Of a stretch of DNA of 64,000 nucleotides, positions 55,134 through 64,000 are shown piece by piece (the stretch's first letter is position 1; each line of letters begins with the position of its first letter). A model generated the notes under the pieces. That model searched no databases and was not told where the DNA came from. It saw only the letters and a program-made list of their open reading frames with translations. The translations under genes were made by a program, and so were the position numbers. The DNA lies in assembly GCA_028696495.1 (NCBI GenBank), contig JAQVGY010000001.1, positions 31,618-95,617 on the forward strand. The letters are read 5' to 3'. The DNA is from Atribacterota bacterium (lineage in GTDB: Bacteria > Atribacterota > Phoenicimicrobiia > Phoenicimicrobiales > Stramentimicrobiaceae).

Positions 55134-57017
55134 TTAGCTGTTATTCCTATTTATACCTATTTCCTGACAGATATCCTCTAATCCACAACTATTGCATATA
55201 GATTGGCGGCAATCATCGGTGTTGGCTTCCTGAATAGCCTTTTCCCATTCACTCCACAAATATTGTTTGCTAACACCACAATCTATCAAATCCCAGGGCA
55301 TTATATCATCTTTTCCCCTCTCTCGATGGGCATAAAAAGCCATGTCCAGGTCGAATTTCTGGAAAGACTCCTGCCAGCTCTTGAAATTAAAATGTTCCCT
55401 CCAGGAATCAAATTTACACCCTCTACGGAAAGCTTCCTCTAAAACATCTCCCAATCTACGATCACCGCGAGAGAAGACAGCTTCCAGTAATGCTAACTTT
55501 GTATCTGAGAAACTTAACGAGATACTATTACTTCTAATCTTTTGTATAATATATCGGAACTTTTTATTTAGTTCCTCTTCTGTCTCTTGTGCTACCCACT
55601 GGAATGGGGTATGGGGTTTTGGAATAAGTGCATTGATACTGATATTTAATGAAAATTTTTTCCCTACTTTTTCCCTGCCCATCATTTCAACTTTTTTAAT
55701 CAGCCTGATAATCCCTTCAATGTCTTCCTGAGTTTCAGCCGGCAAACCTACCATAAAATATAGTTTTATCCTTCTCCAGCCCATTTTAAAAGCATACTGA
55801 ACAGTACGAAATAGATCCTCTTCACTAACATTCTTGTTAATTATTTTGTTCATTCGTTCAGTGCCAACTTCAGGAGCAAAAGTTAAACCGGTTTTTCTTA
55901 CCCTTTGAGTCTGATTTGCAAGATGTACTGAAAAATTATCTATCCTCAATGATGGCAAAGAGATTCCAACACCTCTATTTTGATAACAGTCAACTAACTT
56001 TTTTGTCAAACTATCAATCTGGCTGTAATCACTGGAACTCAGGGAAGATAGGGATATTTCCTCATAGCCGGTATTGATAAAGCTATTTTCTGCTAATTCT
56101 AATAAACAACCTACCGAGCGTTCTCTAACCGGTCTATAAATAATGCCGGCCTGGCAAAATCGGCAACCGCGGGTGCAGCCCCTAAATACTTCTAAAGTAA
56201 TTCTATTGTGAACAACATCAATATTGGGCACAATCGGTGCAATGGGAAAAGGTGTTTTGTCTAAATTTTTTACTATTCTCTTTCTTATTTTAAAGGGGGC
56301 ATGTTTTTCATTTTTCTGAAAAAAACTTATCCTGCCATCAGTATGGTAATTGACTTGATAAAAACTGGGTATGTAGATACCAGGGAGTCTTACCAGATTG
56401 TTCAGAAGTTCTTTTTTACTACTATTTTCACTTTTCCCGTACCAATCTTTATATATGTCTATAATTTCATTGATAACCTCTTCTCCATCACCGATTACAA
56501 ATAAATCTATAAACTCCGCTAAAGGTTCGGGATTAAATGCAACTGGTCCTCCGGCTATTATTAAAGGATTTTCCTTATCCCTGTTCCTGGCTCGTAAAGG
56601 AATTCTTCCCAAATGCAGTATATTCAAAATATTGGTGTAGCTCATCTCATATTGTAAGCTAAAACCGATGATATTGAATTCAGATAATGGTCTGAAGCTT
56701 TCTAAGGAAAAAAGTGGAATATCATTCTTAATTAGACTCTTTTCGAAATCAAGGGCTGGGGAAAAAACCCTTTCTGCCCATGAATCTTCACGTTTATTAA
56801 TAATATCATAGAGAATTTTAAATCCCAGATAACTCATTCCAATTTCATATAAATCTGGAAAAGCCAGGGCTATTCTAATCAATTGTTGGTCATTTTCTTT
56901 TTTTATTTCATTATATTCTTCCCCTGTATAACGACCTGGTTTTTCAACTTCACCTAACATTTTATTAATTATTATCATGTTTCTATTATTGTTTTTATGG
57001 TTTCTATCTATTATCAT
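55134..57017 (-). CDS. B12-binding-type radical SAM protein (TIGR03960 family)
   Basis: A 627-residue protein. A B12-binding-like N-terminal region (LAFPDLYEIGMSYLGFKILY, later GFSLQYEMSYTNILNILHL) is followed by the radical SAM core with CTRGCRFCQAG near residue 285, the CxxxCxxC ligands of the 4Fe-4S cluster. A C-terminal Cys-containing end (CRQSICNSCGLEDIC) could hold another cluster. The family is uncharacterised. A start at the first ATG (57017, AAGGTG close by) or at the ATG 13 codons on are both possible. It precedes DUF2344 and rng. Confidence 0.88.
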   Translation of the reverse strand: MIIDRNHKNNNRNMIIINKMLGEVEKPGRYTGEEYNEIKKENDQQLIRIALAFPDLYEIGMSYLGFKILYDIINKREDSWAERVFSPALDFEKSLIKNDIPLFSLESFRPLSEFNIIGFSLQYEMSYTNILNILHLGRIPLRARNRDKENPLIIAGGPVAFNPEPLAEFIDLFVIGDGEEVINEIIDIYKDWYGKSENSSKKELLNNLVRLPGIYIPSFYQVNYHTDGRISFFQKNEKHAPFKIRKRIVKNLDKTPFPIAPIVPNIDVVHNRITLEVFRGCTRGCRFCQAGIIYRPVRERSVGCLLELAENSFINTGYEEISLSSLSSSDYSQIDSLTKKLVDCYQNRGVGISLPSLRIDNFSVHLANQTQRVRKTGLTFAPEVGTERMNKIINKNVSEEDLFRTVQYAFKMGWRRIKLYFMVGLPAETQEDIEGIIRLIKKVEMMGREKVGKKFSLNISINALIPKPHTPFQWVAQETEEELNKKFRYIIQKIRSNSISLSFSDTKLALLEAVFSRGDRRLGDVLEEAFRRGCKFDSWREHFNFKSWQESFQKFDLDMAFYAHRERGKDDIMPWDLIDCGVSKQYLWSEWEKAIQEANTDDCRQSICNSCGLEDICQEIGINRNNS

Positions 57018-57041
57018 TTCACCTTTTCTGCTTTTCCAACA

Positions 57042-58193
57042 TTATACAAAGATGCTTCTCAAATGGATATTGAGCAATAATCCAATTCCAATGAAATTGG
57101 TAATCATAAAAGTACCGCCATGGCTGATAAAGGGCAGAGGCAAACCTGTTGCCGGCATTAAACCCATAGACATACCAACATTAATCAGAATGTGGATGAA
57201 CATAAAGGAAGTCACTCCGGTAGCTATCAAAGTCCCTAATATATCAGGGGCTTCCTGGGCAATGCGAATACCTTTCCATAATACCAAGATAAACAGGGAT
57301 ATTAATAATAAAGCACCCATAAACCCCAATTCTTCCCCAATTACTGCAAAAACAAAATCAGTATGCTGTGCTGGCAAGAATTTTAACTGACTCTGAATAC
57401 CGCTAAATAATCCCTGTCCAAACAATCCTCCGGAACCAATAGCGACTTTTGATTGAATAATATTATACCCCGCACCTAAAGGATCCATCTCTGGATTCAA
57501 AAATAGCAGTAATCTGCTTTTCTGATAATCTTTTAAAAAAGACCAGCCGATTGGAAATAAGGACACTAATATAATAAATACTGCAATGATATATTTCCAG
57601 CTAATTCCGGCAATAAAAATCATAAGCAAAGTTATGGCAAAAAAGACTATTGCGGTACCCAAATCGGGCTGTTTATAAATTAATAGCATTAAAATTCCAG
57701 TAAAAAAGAAAGGTAAAGAGAAATAAAGAAAATTGGGAATCTCCTCTTTTTGTTTATTTAAAAAATCGGCTAAAAAGATAATTAAAGTAATTTTGGCAAA
57801 CTCTGCGGGCTGAAATTCAAAACCTGCTAATTGTATCCAACGCCGTGAACCTCCAACATTTTTCCCAAAAAAAATCACATAAACTAACATTATCAGAGAG
57901 AGAAAAAAAAGAGGAATAGCTATTTTTACAATATCATGATAATCGATTATTGTTACTAAAAGACAAAAAAAGAGTCCTGTAAGTATATGTATGAGCTGCC
58001 TTCGTGTAATTTGCATTACTCCTTCATTAATATTTTCCTGATGGGTAGTACTATAGATAACCAATAAACCCAAAATGCAAAGACCTGTAACTAAAAAAAT
58101 CAAGGTAAAATCAACATGCTTAAATAAACGAAGATGCTGATTAAAAAAAGATTTCCCCGATAAAATATTTGATGACTTCAATTCTACAGACAT
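57042..58193 (-). CDS. rodA: Peptidoglycan glycosyltransferase RodA
   Basis: RodA is the SEDS-family glycan polymerase of the elongasome. The 383-residue protein has about 10 membrane segments and the family signatures GGSRRWIQLAGFEFQPAEFAK (Arg/Trp/Gln region), QHTDFVFAVIGEELGF with the catalytic-site Asp, and FISHGGTFMITNFIGIGLL at the C-terminus. It follows mrdA by 21 bases and would work with that transpeptidase. Confidence 0.95.
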   Translation of the reverse strand: MSVELKSSNILSGKSFFNQHLRLFKHVDFTLIFLVTGLCILGLLVIYSTTHQENINEGVMQITRRQLIHILTGLFFCLLVTIIDYHDIVKIAIPLFFLSLIMLVYVIFFGKNVGGSRRWIQLAGFEFQPAEFAKITLIIFLADFLNKQKEEIPNFLYFSLPFFFTGILMLLIYKQPDLGTAIVFFAITLLMIFIAGISWKYIIAVFIILVSLFPIGWSFLKDYQKSRLLLFLNPEMDPLGAGYNIIQSKVAIGSGGLFGQGLFSGIQSQLKFLPAQHTDFVFAVIGEELGFMGALLLISLFILVLWKGIRIAQEAPDILGTLIATGVTSFMFIHILINVGMSMGLMPATGLPLPFISHGGTFMITNFIGIGLLLNIHLRSIFV

Positions 58194-58214
58194 AAAATGC
58201 CTCTTTAAATAATA

Positions 58215-60014
58215 TTAAAAATGTTCTGCCTTAACCATTTCGTTGTATTTTGATTGAAAATATTTACGAATAATATCAGCTGCTATGGGGGCAGCTGCGG
58301 CACTCCCGTCTCCTCCATTTTCTACCAGCACAGTAACACAAATTTCAGGCTTATCATATGGGGCAAAACCAATAAACCAGGCATGATTTTCTCCCTGCGG
58401 ATTCTGCGCAGTACCAGTCTTTCCAGCCACCTTTACCTCTTCGATATTTGCCAGATGCCCGGTACCACTCTCCACCACTTTTTTCATACCCTCTTTTATA
58501 ATTCGAAAAGTCTCCTGGGATACCTCTATCTTTTTAATTAATTCAGGTTTTAATTCTTTTACAATTTCTCCTGACTGGGAAACAATTTTTTCTACATGGT
58601 ATGGTCTAAAATAAAAACCATCATTAGCGATAAGACAGAGCATATTATGAATTTGCAAAGGTGTTACTAACAAAAAACCCTGTCCAATAGAAAGATTGAC
58701 CGTATCGCCAGGAAACCATGATTGGTTAATGGTCTTCTTTTTCCAATCACTTGAAGGTACCAGCCCCTCCTGTTCACCTGGTAAATCTATCCCGGTTTCC
58801 TCACCAAATCCCATTAGCCTGGCATAATAGCTTAGTTTATCAATACCCAATTTTTGTCCAACAGTATAAAAAAATACATTGCAGGAATTAGCTATTGCCT
58901 CAACTATAGCCAGGTTTCCATGCCCGCTTTCTTTCCAGCATTTAAAGACCATATCTCCAACCTGATAATATCCGGGGCAATAGATTTTACTATTCCTGTT
59001 TACCACCCCCTCCTCTAAGGCCGCTACAGCTGTAATAATTTTAAATACTGAACCGGGCGGATAAACACTTTGAATATTACGATTGCATAAGACATTATCT
59101 TTGTTTTCAGAAATCTCTTTCCATTGTGCAACTGACATTTGCTGGGTAAAAATATTGGGGTTATAATCTGGATAGCTAACCATAGCCAGAACTTTGCCTG
59201 TAAATGGTTCACTCACTATGACAGCTCCCCTCTTTCCATACATTTGCCTTTCCACAAACTGTTGTAATTCGCTGTTTAATGTCAGGTAGATGTCATATCC
59301 GGCAACTGGCTTTTGAATTTTAATGGTGGCAACCTCTCTCCCCAGAGCATCTACTTCAACTTCTTTTTTCCCCTTATCGCCTCTTAAATATGAATCATAA
59401 TAACGTTCTAAACCAGATTTCCCAATAATATCTCCACCAGCCAATTGATTAAAATCAGACATCTTTAGCTCTTTTTCACTTATTTCGTTAACATATCCCA
59501 GTATATGAGCAGCCAGATTTTGATAAAGATATTTTCTTTCTGGCTGTACGGTCAGTAAGGCACCTTTAAATTTATACTTTTGTTCTTCAATTGAAACTAT
59601 TTTATCCTTTTCCAGGTCTCTTTTTATCGTTAAAGCCTGGAAGGGGTTTAGCATTTTACTCTGTATCACATTAGCGATGTTTGAAGATTCAATTGGTATA
59701 ATTAAGCTGAGTTCATCAACCAGATACTTATAATCACTAACCTCCGCAGGTATGATAGAAAAATTAACCGCTGGCCTATTAGTTACCAACAATTTTCCCT
59801 GATGGTCATAAACTTCTCCTCGTGGCGCTTCTTCAACTAAAGAACGAATACAGTTATTAATGGCTCTTTGTTCAAATTCCTGACCTTTAATTATCTGTAA
59901 ATACCAGAGATTAATTGTAATAATGATAAAACAAATAATCATTAAAATAAAAAAATCATTTAACCTTTTTCTTATGATCTCTTTACTTATTTTTTTATTT
60001 TTTTGATTGAACAA
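58215..60014 (-). CDS. mrdA: Penicillin-binding protein 2 (elongation transpeptidase)
   Basis: This is the monofunctional class B PBP of the elongasome. The 599-residue protein has one N-terminal membrane helix (about 22-42), a pedestal region (RGEVYDHQGKLLVTNRPAVN) and a transpeptidase domain. Its catalytic Ser lies in PPGSVFKIITA near residue 330, with SCN (ANSCNVFFY) and KTGTAQNPQG near 532. It is followed by rodA and preceded by mreD with a 3-base gap. Confidence 0.96.
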   Translation of the reverse strand: MFNQKNKKISKEIIRKRLNDFFILMIICFIIITINLWYLQIIKGQEFEQRAINNCIRSLVEEAPRGEVYDHQGKLLVTNRPAVNFSIIPAEVSDYKYLVDELSLIIPIESSNIANVIQSKMLNPFQALTIKRDLEKDKIVSIEEQKYKFKGALLTVQPERKYLYQNLAAHILGYVNEISEKELKMSDFNQLAGGDIIGKSGLERYYDSYLRGDKGKKEVEVDALGREVATIKIQKPVAGYDIYLTLNSELQQFVERQMYGKRGAVIVSEPFTGKVLAMVSYPDYNPNIFTQQMSVAQWKEISENKDNVLCNRNIQSVYPPGSVFKIITAVAALEEGVVNRNSKIYCPGYYQVGDMVFKCWKESGHGNLAIVEAIANSCNVFFYTVGQKLGIDKLSYYARLMGFGEETGIDLPGEQEGLVPSSDWKKKTINQSWFPGDTVNLSIGQGFLLVTPLQIHNMLCLIANDGFYFRPYHVEKIVSQSGEIVKELKPELIKKIEVSQETFRIIKEGMKKVVESGTGHLANIEEVKVAGKTGTAQNPQGENHAWFIGFAPYDKPEICVTVLVENGGDGSAAAAPIAADIIRKYFQSKYNEMVKAEHF

Positions 60015-60017
60015 GAT

Positions 60018-60512
60018 TTAACTCCACCTTTGAAAATATGTTAATAATCTTTTTATACCGGTATAGATAAGAGGAGCCAGGATACAGTTAATAGTAGCTT
60101 GTATTATTAAATATTTTTTAAAAATTGTTATAAAGGTATACTCGGTGTGAAATGATTTTAACAGATAATAGACAAGAGTATTATTCAAAAAAGTAAAGAA
60201 AAAGGTTGCAATGGTAATTATCCATAACAGGTGCTGATAAAATATTCTTTCTCTTATAATTCCTGAGAGATATCCTATTGTTGTTTTTATTAAGGCATGT
60301 GTCCCCAGCAAGCTAACCGAGAATATATCTTTCAACAATCCTCCTGCAAAACCTACTATAATACCTTCTTGCGGGTTGGATAAAAAAGAGAGACAAATTA
60401 CCACAATTAACATCAAGTCAGGCTTAACTGTATTAAAGCTTACAACATTAGCCAAAACTAATTCTATAATCAGAGTAAAAACAATTAGCCCGGCTTTTAC
60501 CCAAATTTTCAT
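60018..60512 (-). CDS. mreD: Rod-shape-determining protein MreD
   Basis: MreD is the small membrane component of the elongasome. The 164-residue protein has five or six hydrophobic segments and the family's PDLMLIVVICLSFL and GFAGGLLKDIFS motif. The ATG at 60512 has an AGAG site eight bases upstream; the frame extends six codons to a TTG without one. mreC, normally upstream, is missing, and the intergenic region before it has no gene. Confidence 0.9.
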   Translation of the reverse strand: MKIWVKAGLIVFTLIIELVLANVVSFNTVKPDLMLIVVICLSFLSNPQEGIIVGFAGGLLKDIFSVSLLGTHALIKTTIGYLSGIIRERIFYQHLLWIITIATFFFTFLNNTLVYYLLKSFHTEYTFITIFKKYLIIQATINCILAPLIYTGIKRLLTYFQRWS

Positions 60513-60818
60513 TTTTAATACTCTTTTCAAAAAAATAGTAATACAATTTTAAACTTATAAAATAAACAGAAAATGGGAGTGTTGAAAAATTTATATAAAT
60601 AATTTAAGATATTTGTCCTATGCTCAACAGATATATTATTGGTTATGGGTAGTATCACATATTTTGTTATGTTATGTAGGAGAAATGGATTTTCACAATT
60701 GATAAATCAATATTGTTTTGGAATTTGCAGGGTGTAATCAACATAATTATTTGTTTTTTCTATTCAATGAACTTTTTAATATATATTAATAGCGACTACT
60801 ATTATATTGATAAATAAT
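60513..60818. other. Intergenic region between the wecG fusion and mreD
   Basis: About 300 AT-rich bases with no plausible gene on either strand. The only notable element is a short palindrome at 60698-60711 (ATTGAT-AA-ATCAAT). On the minus strand, TTGAGC with a TAAATT about 15 bases on is a weak promoter candidate for mreD-mrdA-rodA. Confidence 0.5.
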
Positions 60819-62471
60819 TTACCTTTCTGAACGAAACAGCAATTCAATTTTAGCTAATAATACAAGCCAGATAAAATATGGTAAACAAATTGTTCTTTTC
60901 AACCTTTTGGGTTCTCTAACTAATCGAAAAATCCATTCCATGCCATGATTTTGCATCCATAAAGGGGCTCGCGGTATTTTACCTGAAATAACATCGAAAC
61001 TGCCCCCTATGCCTATACAAACAGGAACACCTATTTTTTCTTTATTCTTAAATATCCAAATTTCCTGTTTTGGTACTCCCATTCCCACCAGTAAGAAATC
61101 TGGTTTTTTCGATACTATATCATTAATAATATCATTTTCTACACTTTTACAATTTATATCTTTTATATTTATATTGTCACTATCAAAATAACCATGATGA
61201 TAGCCAACAATTCTAATTCCCGGAAATAACTTTTCTAAATTATCAACCGTTCTTTTGATAACTTCTTCTTTTGCCCCTAATAAATATAATTTATATTCCT
61301 TCTCTACTGCCAAATGACAGATATGCTTAATCATATCAATTCCGGTAATACGTTCAGGTAATGGCTCATCAAGAAAACCGGTTGCCCATAGTATCCCAGA
61401 GCCATCCGGAGTAACCAGGTCTGCCTCTCTCGTTATCTCCAGATACTGCTTATCTTTCCTGGCTCTAAGTATAGCCAGGGTATCAGGTGTTACTATAAAA
61501 TGGGTCTTTTTCTCCTCAATGAACCGCTCTATGTATTCAAGTGCCTGATGACAATTTATGCGGTCAAGCGGCACACCAAAAAATTCCACTTTTTGTCTGT
61601 ATTCATCGGCTTCAATAATCTTTTCTCCATTTAAAACCCTTTGTCTTAACCAGAAATAAGCCAGATATCCGGCACCAATCATAATTAAGAATAGGAATAA
61701 ATCCTCTCTTATTGATACTATTGCTGCAATAACGCTCAGATAGATACAGGTAGCAATGATAACCATATTGGCACCCTTCCAGGAAAATCCCTGTTCAATC
61801 AGTTGTTGCCTCAATTTGCTTTCGCTTACATTTCCCAGATAATTATCACTTAAATAGTTAGCAATAAAGGAATAAGAGGTGTCTACCAGCGGGAATCCCA
61901 GTATCAAAAGTGGGGTTAAAAGAGTGAGGGCAGCAGTACTTTTTAACACACCTACTATGGCAATAATTGCCAGCATAAATCCAAAAAACATATAATAAGA
62001 AGAAAAATGTTTATATTTTCCACCAGTGCCTTTCTTCTTTAACAAAATAATTGCTGTAGAAAAGATAATTAAAAATGCAGACAATATTTCTGCAATTATG
62101 AGACCCTGTCTCTGAAAAATAGAGACTATAAAAAAAGTCAGGGCAGCAATCAAAACAGTGATGGGGGTAATATCTCCTAATTCATCAGTCTGTCCGATTG
62201 AATTAGTGATGGTAATTAACCATATAATAGTAATGGGTATGGAAAGATTTTCAAGATACCAATATCCACCAGAATAGTTTCTTAAAAATTCAATTTTGAC
62301 TCCAGCCGCAATGATGAGAACAGCAATGACAATTTGAAAAAATAGTTTTTGCCAGGGTGCAATTCTTTTTTTCTGGTTATATTTTCCTAAAAATATCATC
62401 AATATTCCGGCAATAACAATACCAATGATTTTGGTCAGAGAAGGGACCCACTCAGTCAAGAAAGCCTCCAA
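60819..62471 (-). CDS. WecG/TagA/CpsF glycosyltransferase fused to a degenerate WecA-like membrane domain
   Basis: A 550-residue protein. Residues about 1-285 contain eight or nine membrane segments related to the C-terminal half of WecA/MraY proteins. However, the motif positions are broken: TNSIGQTDELGDITP stands where the family has N-x-x-N-x-x-DGxDGLA, and SESKLRQQLIEQGFS where the neighbour has GHLHHRLLKRGIS. The region around GFPLVDTSYSF keeps the Asp of GxPxxDT. The remainder (from about 294: FGVPLDRINCHQALEYIE, NFIVTPDTLAIL-type, VTPDGSGILW, GMGVPKQEIW, GGSFDVISGKIPRAP) is a full GT26 glycosyltransferase that adds N-acetylmannosaminuronic-acid-type or similar sugars to lipid carriers. 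The membrane part is likely an anchor or lipid-binding platform, inferred. Confidence 0.87.
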   Translation of the reverse strand: MEAFLTEWVPSLTKIIGIVIAGILMIFLGKYNQKKRIAPWQKLFFQIVIAVLIIAAGVKIEFLRNYSGGYWYLENLSIPITIIWLITITNSIGQTDELGDITPITVLIAALTFFIVSIFQRQGLIIAEILSAFLIIFSTAIILLKKKGTGGKYKHFSSYYMFFGFMLAIIAIVGVLKSTAALTLLTPLLILGFPLVDTSYSFIANYLSDNYLGNVSESKLRQQLIEQGFSWKGANMVIIATCIYLSVIAAIVSIREDLFLFLIMIGAGYLAYFWLRQRVLNGEKIIEADEYRQKVEFFGVPLDRINCHQALEYIERFIEEKKTHFIVTPDTLAILRARKDKQYLEITREADLVTPDGSGILWATGFLDEPLPERITGIDMIKHICHLAVEKEYKLYLLGAKEEVIKRTVDNLEKLFPGIRIVGYHHGYFDSDNINIKDINCKSVENDIINDIVSKKPDFLLVGMGVPKQEIWIFKNKEKIGVPVCIGIGGSFDVISGKIPRAPLWMQNHGMEWIFRLVREPKRLKRTICLPYFIWLVLLAKIELLFRSER

Positions 62472-62651
62472 AGATTTAAAAAAGATAATGATATCAAATC
62501 TATCTTTAAAACATAAAAATGCAATTAAATAACTAAATGAGAGTATAAATAAAATAGTGAAATGGCTGTATATTTATCTTAAAGCTCTCTATAGTAAAAT
62601 TACCTTCAAACTAAAATTAATTCTACTCAATTTATATGTTAGCTACATATG

Positions 62652-63620
62652 CTATATTTTAAACCATTCAACGGTTTCCTTCAATCCTTTTTTTAGATTA
62701 TATTGGGCTTTCCACCCCAAAACATGCTCTGCTAAATTACAATTTAGAATACTCTTTCTTAAATCACCTTCACGGGGCGGTCCATAAATTGCTTCTTTAT
62801 TGAAATCCATTATCTCTTGTAAAGAAGAATACAACTGATTTACTGATATTCCCACACCTGTCCCAATATTACAGGCATTAAAGGTTCTATCTGTTTTTCT
62901 TTGATTTTTTATCTCAGACAATTCTAACATATTTTTAATACTGAGTAAACATGCCCGGGCAACATCTTTTACGTAGATATAATCTCTAATATATTCCCCA
63001 TCACCATTAATAACAGGAATGTCCCCTGCCAGCATTTTCCCAATAAATATTGCAATAACCCCCGCTTCACCTGAGGGGTCCTGTCTGGGTCCATAGACAT
63101 TACCATAGCGTAAAGAAACATATTTTAAATTATGAGTTTGATTATAAAAGTGTAAATAATATTCAGAAGTCATCTTGGAAATTCCATAAGGAGAAGTAGG
63201 GTAAAGTGGGGTATCTTCCGCAATAGGAAATGATTTACCTTCACCATATATAGTCCCTCCACTGGAAGCAAAAACAAAACCTTTTACTCTGTTAGCTAAA
63301 GAAAATTCAAGTAAGTTTAGTAATCCCATAATGTTGTTTCGGGCATCTAATATTGGATTTCTAACTGAATTAGAGACACTTATTTGAGCTGCTTGATGGC
63401 AAACGTAATCCGGTTTCTCATCTTTAAATATTTCTTTTATACCCGGGTCATTTATATCAATATGGTAAAAGCGAGCCTTTTTATTAATATTTTTTTTCTT
63501 ACCTGAAGATAAATCATCAATAATGACCGGCTCATAACCAGAATCAATCAACAAATCAACAACGTGGGACCCTATAAATCCGGCACCCCCGGTAACCATT
63601 ACTTTTGCTCCCAATGTCAA
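62652..63620 (-). CDS. NAD-dependent nucleotide-sugar epimerase (GalE-like)
   Basis: A 322-residue extended short-chain dehydrogenase: GGAGFIGSH (NAD-binding), DDLSSGKKKNI, the catalytic Ser/Thr region (FASSGGTIYG), and YGISK of the YxxxK pair. The C-terminal part has GDGEYIRDYIYVKDVARA and GPPREGDLRKSILN, typical of UDP-glucose or UDP-GlcNAc 4-epimerases. I start at the TTG at 63620, five bases after GAGGAG; the frame is open nine codons further to an ATG. It lies between the WecA-type and WecG-type genes, so it probably provides a UDP-sugar for the same polymer. Confidence 0.88.
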   Translation of the reverse strand: MTLGAKVMVTGGAGFIGSHVVDLLIDSGYEPVIIDDLSSGKKKNINKKARFYHIDINDPGIKEIFKDEKPDYVCHQAAQISVSNSVRNPILDARNNIMGLLNLLEFSLANRVKGFVFASSGGTIYGEGKSFPIAEDTPLYPTSPYGISKMTSEYYLHFYNQTHNLKYVSLRYGNVYGPRQDPSGEAGVIAIFIGKMLAGDIPVINGDGEYIRDYIYVKDVARACLLSIKNMLELSEIKNQRKTDRTFNACNIGTGVGISVNQLYSSLQEIMDFNKEAIYGPPREGDLRKSILNCNLAEHVLGWKAQYNLKKGLKETVEWFKI

Positions 63621-63674
63621 TATTTCTCCTCTCTTTGTTTCATTCATCTATAGCATCAATTTAAAAATAGTAAT

Positions 63675-64000
63675 TCAAAAAGCCCAAAAAATAAATAAAG
63701 AAGTCATGCCACAAACAATACTAATTGACAATAAAAACAATACTACATTACGATGGGAAATACCTCTCTTCAGCAGCCGATGATGCAAATGGCCCTGGTC
63801 TGCTTGAAATATTGGTTTGTGGTTCCTATATCTGCGCCATATAGCGAAAAAAGTATCGAATATGGGTAATCCCAATAAAAGGACCGGAATAATAAAAAAC
63901 AGTACCTTGTCTGAATAAATAACCCATAATATAGAGGAAGAAGAAATAAGGAAACCCGAGAATGTACTACCTGAATCCCCCAGGAATATTTGTGCTGGAA
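63675..64000 (-). CDS. WecA/MraY-family lipid-phosphate sugar transferase, C-terminal part; 5' end beyond right edge
   Basis: Only the last 108 residues are in the window, starting near PAQIFLGDSGSTFSGFLI, the conserved FLGDSGS loop of the family. Further matches are LLLGLPIFDTFFAIWRR and HLHHRLLKRGISH, the His-rich motif characteristic of WecA/TagO enzymes. Such enzymes move a sugar-phosphate from UDP-sugar onto undecaprenyl phosphate, starting O-antigen, ECA or teichoic-acid-like polymers. The ORF stays open to the window's right edge, so the start is outside. It is upstream of the epimerase. Confidence 0.88.
   Translation of the reverse strand, partial: PAQIFLGDSGSTFSGFLISSSSILWVIYSDKVLFFIIPVLLLGLPIFDTFFAIWRRYRNHKPIFQADQGHLHHRLLKRGISHRNVVLFLLSISIVCGMTSLFIFWAF

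Overview
The window is 64 kb of AT-rich bacterial chromosome, roughly one-third GC by eye. It is packed with housekeeping genes, and every gene I can support lies on the minus strand, so transcription runs from the right edge to the left. I see no insertion sequences, prophage, CRISPR array or rRNA. The gene order follows the Bacillus/Clostridia pattern (mcsA-mcsB-clpC-radA-yacL-cysS-sigH-rpmG-secE-nusG-rplKAJL-rpoBC-rpsLG-fusA). Several details do not fit a classical Firmicute: an ExbB/ExbD motor, L27 without the cleavable N-terminal extension and no Prp protease gene, a 1706-residue RpoC with a large N-terminal insertion, and a CsoR/CstR-family gene where ctsR is expected. I infer a deep-branching anaerobic diderm, for example Atribacterota or another clostridia-related diderm lineage. 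The exact phylum cannot be fixed from this sequence alone.

In transcription order, the right end (about 60.8-64 kb) is an envelope-polysaccharide locus: the C-terminal part of a WecA/MraY-family lipid-phosphate glycosyltransferase, a UDP-sugar epimerase, and a WecG/TagA glycosyltransferase fused to a degenerate WecA-like membrane domain. Next come the elongasome genes mreD-mrdA-rodA, with mreC absent. They are followed by a B12-type radical SAM protein with its DUF2344 partner, RNase G, and rplU-rpmA-obg. At 44-50.3 kb lies an energy-coupled envelope module: a giant TPR lipoprotein/periplasmic-type protein, ExbB, ExbD, and a protein whose N-terminus looks like TonB but whose C-terminus is a DUF3048 domain. 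Then follow xerD, purine/MTA salvage (a PNP-family phosphorylase and mtnA), murA, mreB, a SpoIVB-type S55 peptidase, the MEP isoprenoid genes ispD-ispE-ispF, nadD-yqeK-LCP-rsfS, two small membrane proteins and pgk.

From 27 kb leftward, a consensus promoter overlapping a CsoR/CstR-type operator starts csoR-mcsA-mcsB-clpC-radA-yacL-cysS. SigH and a tRNA-Thr/Tyr/Thr-tuf transcription unit with its own perfect promoter follow. The left third is the rpmG-tRNA-Trp-secE-nusG-rplK-rplA-rplJ-rplL-rpoB-rpoC-rpsL-rpsG-fusA transcription/translation cluster. It contains an L10-type attenuator before rplJ and a hairpin between rplL and rpoB. fusA runs off the left edge.

The most unusual items are: the TonB-like/DUF3048 fusion with ExbBD; the thiol-sensor regulator in the ctsR position with a visible operator; the pseudo-WecA/WecG fusion; the long or dual-start L7/L12; the repeated module shared by RpoB and RpoC; and the PNP with an Asn-to-Asp change beside mtnA.
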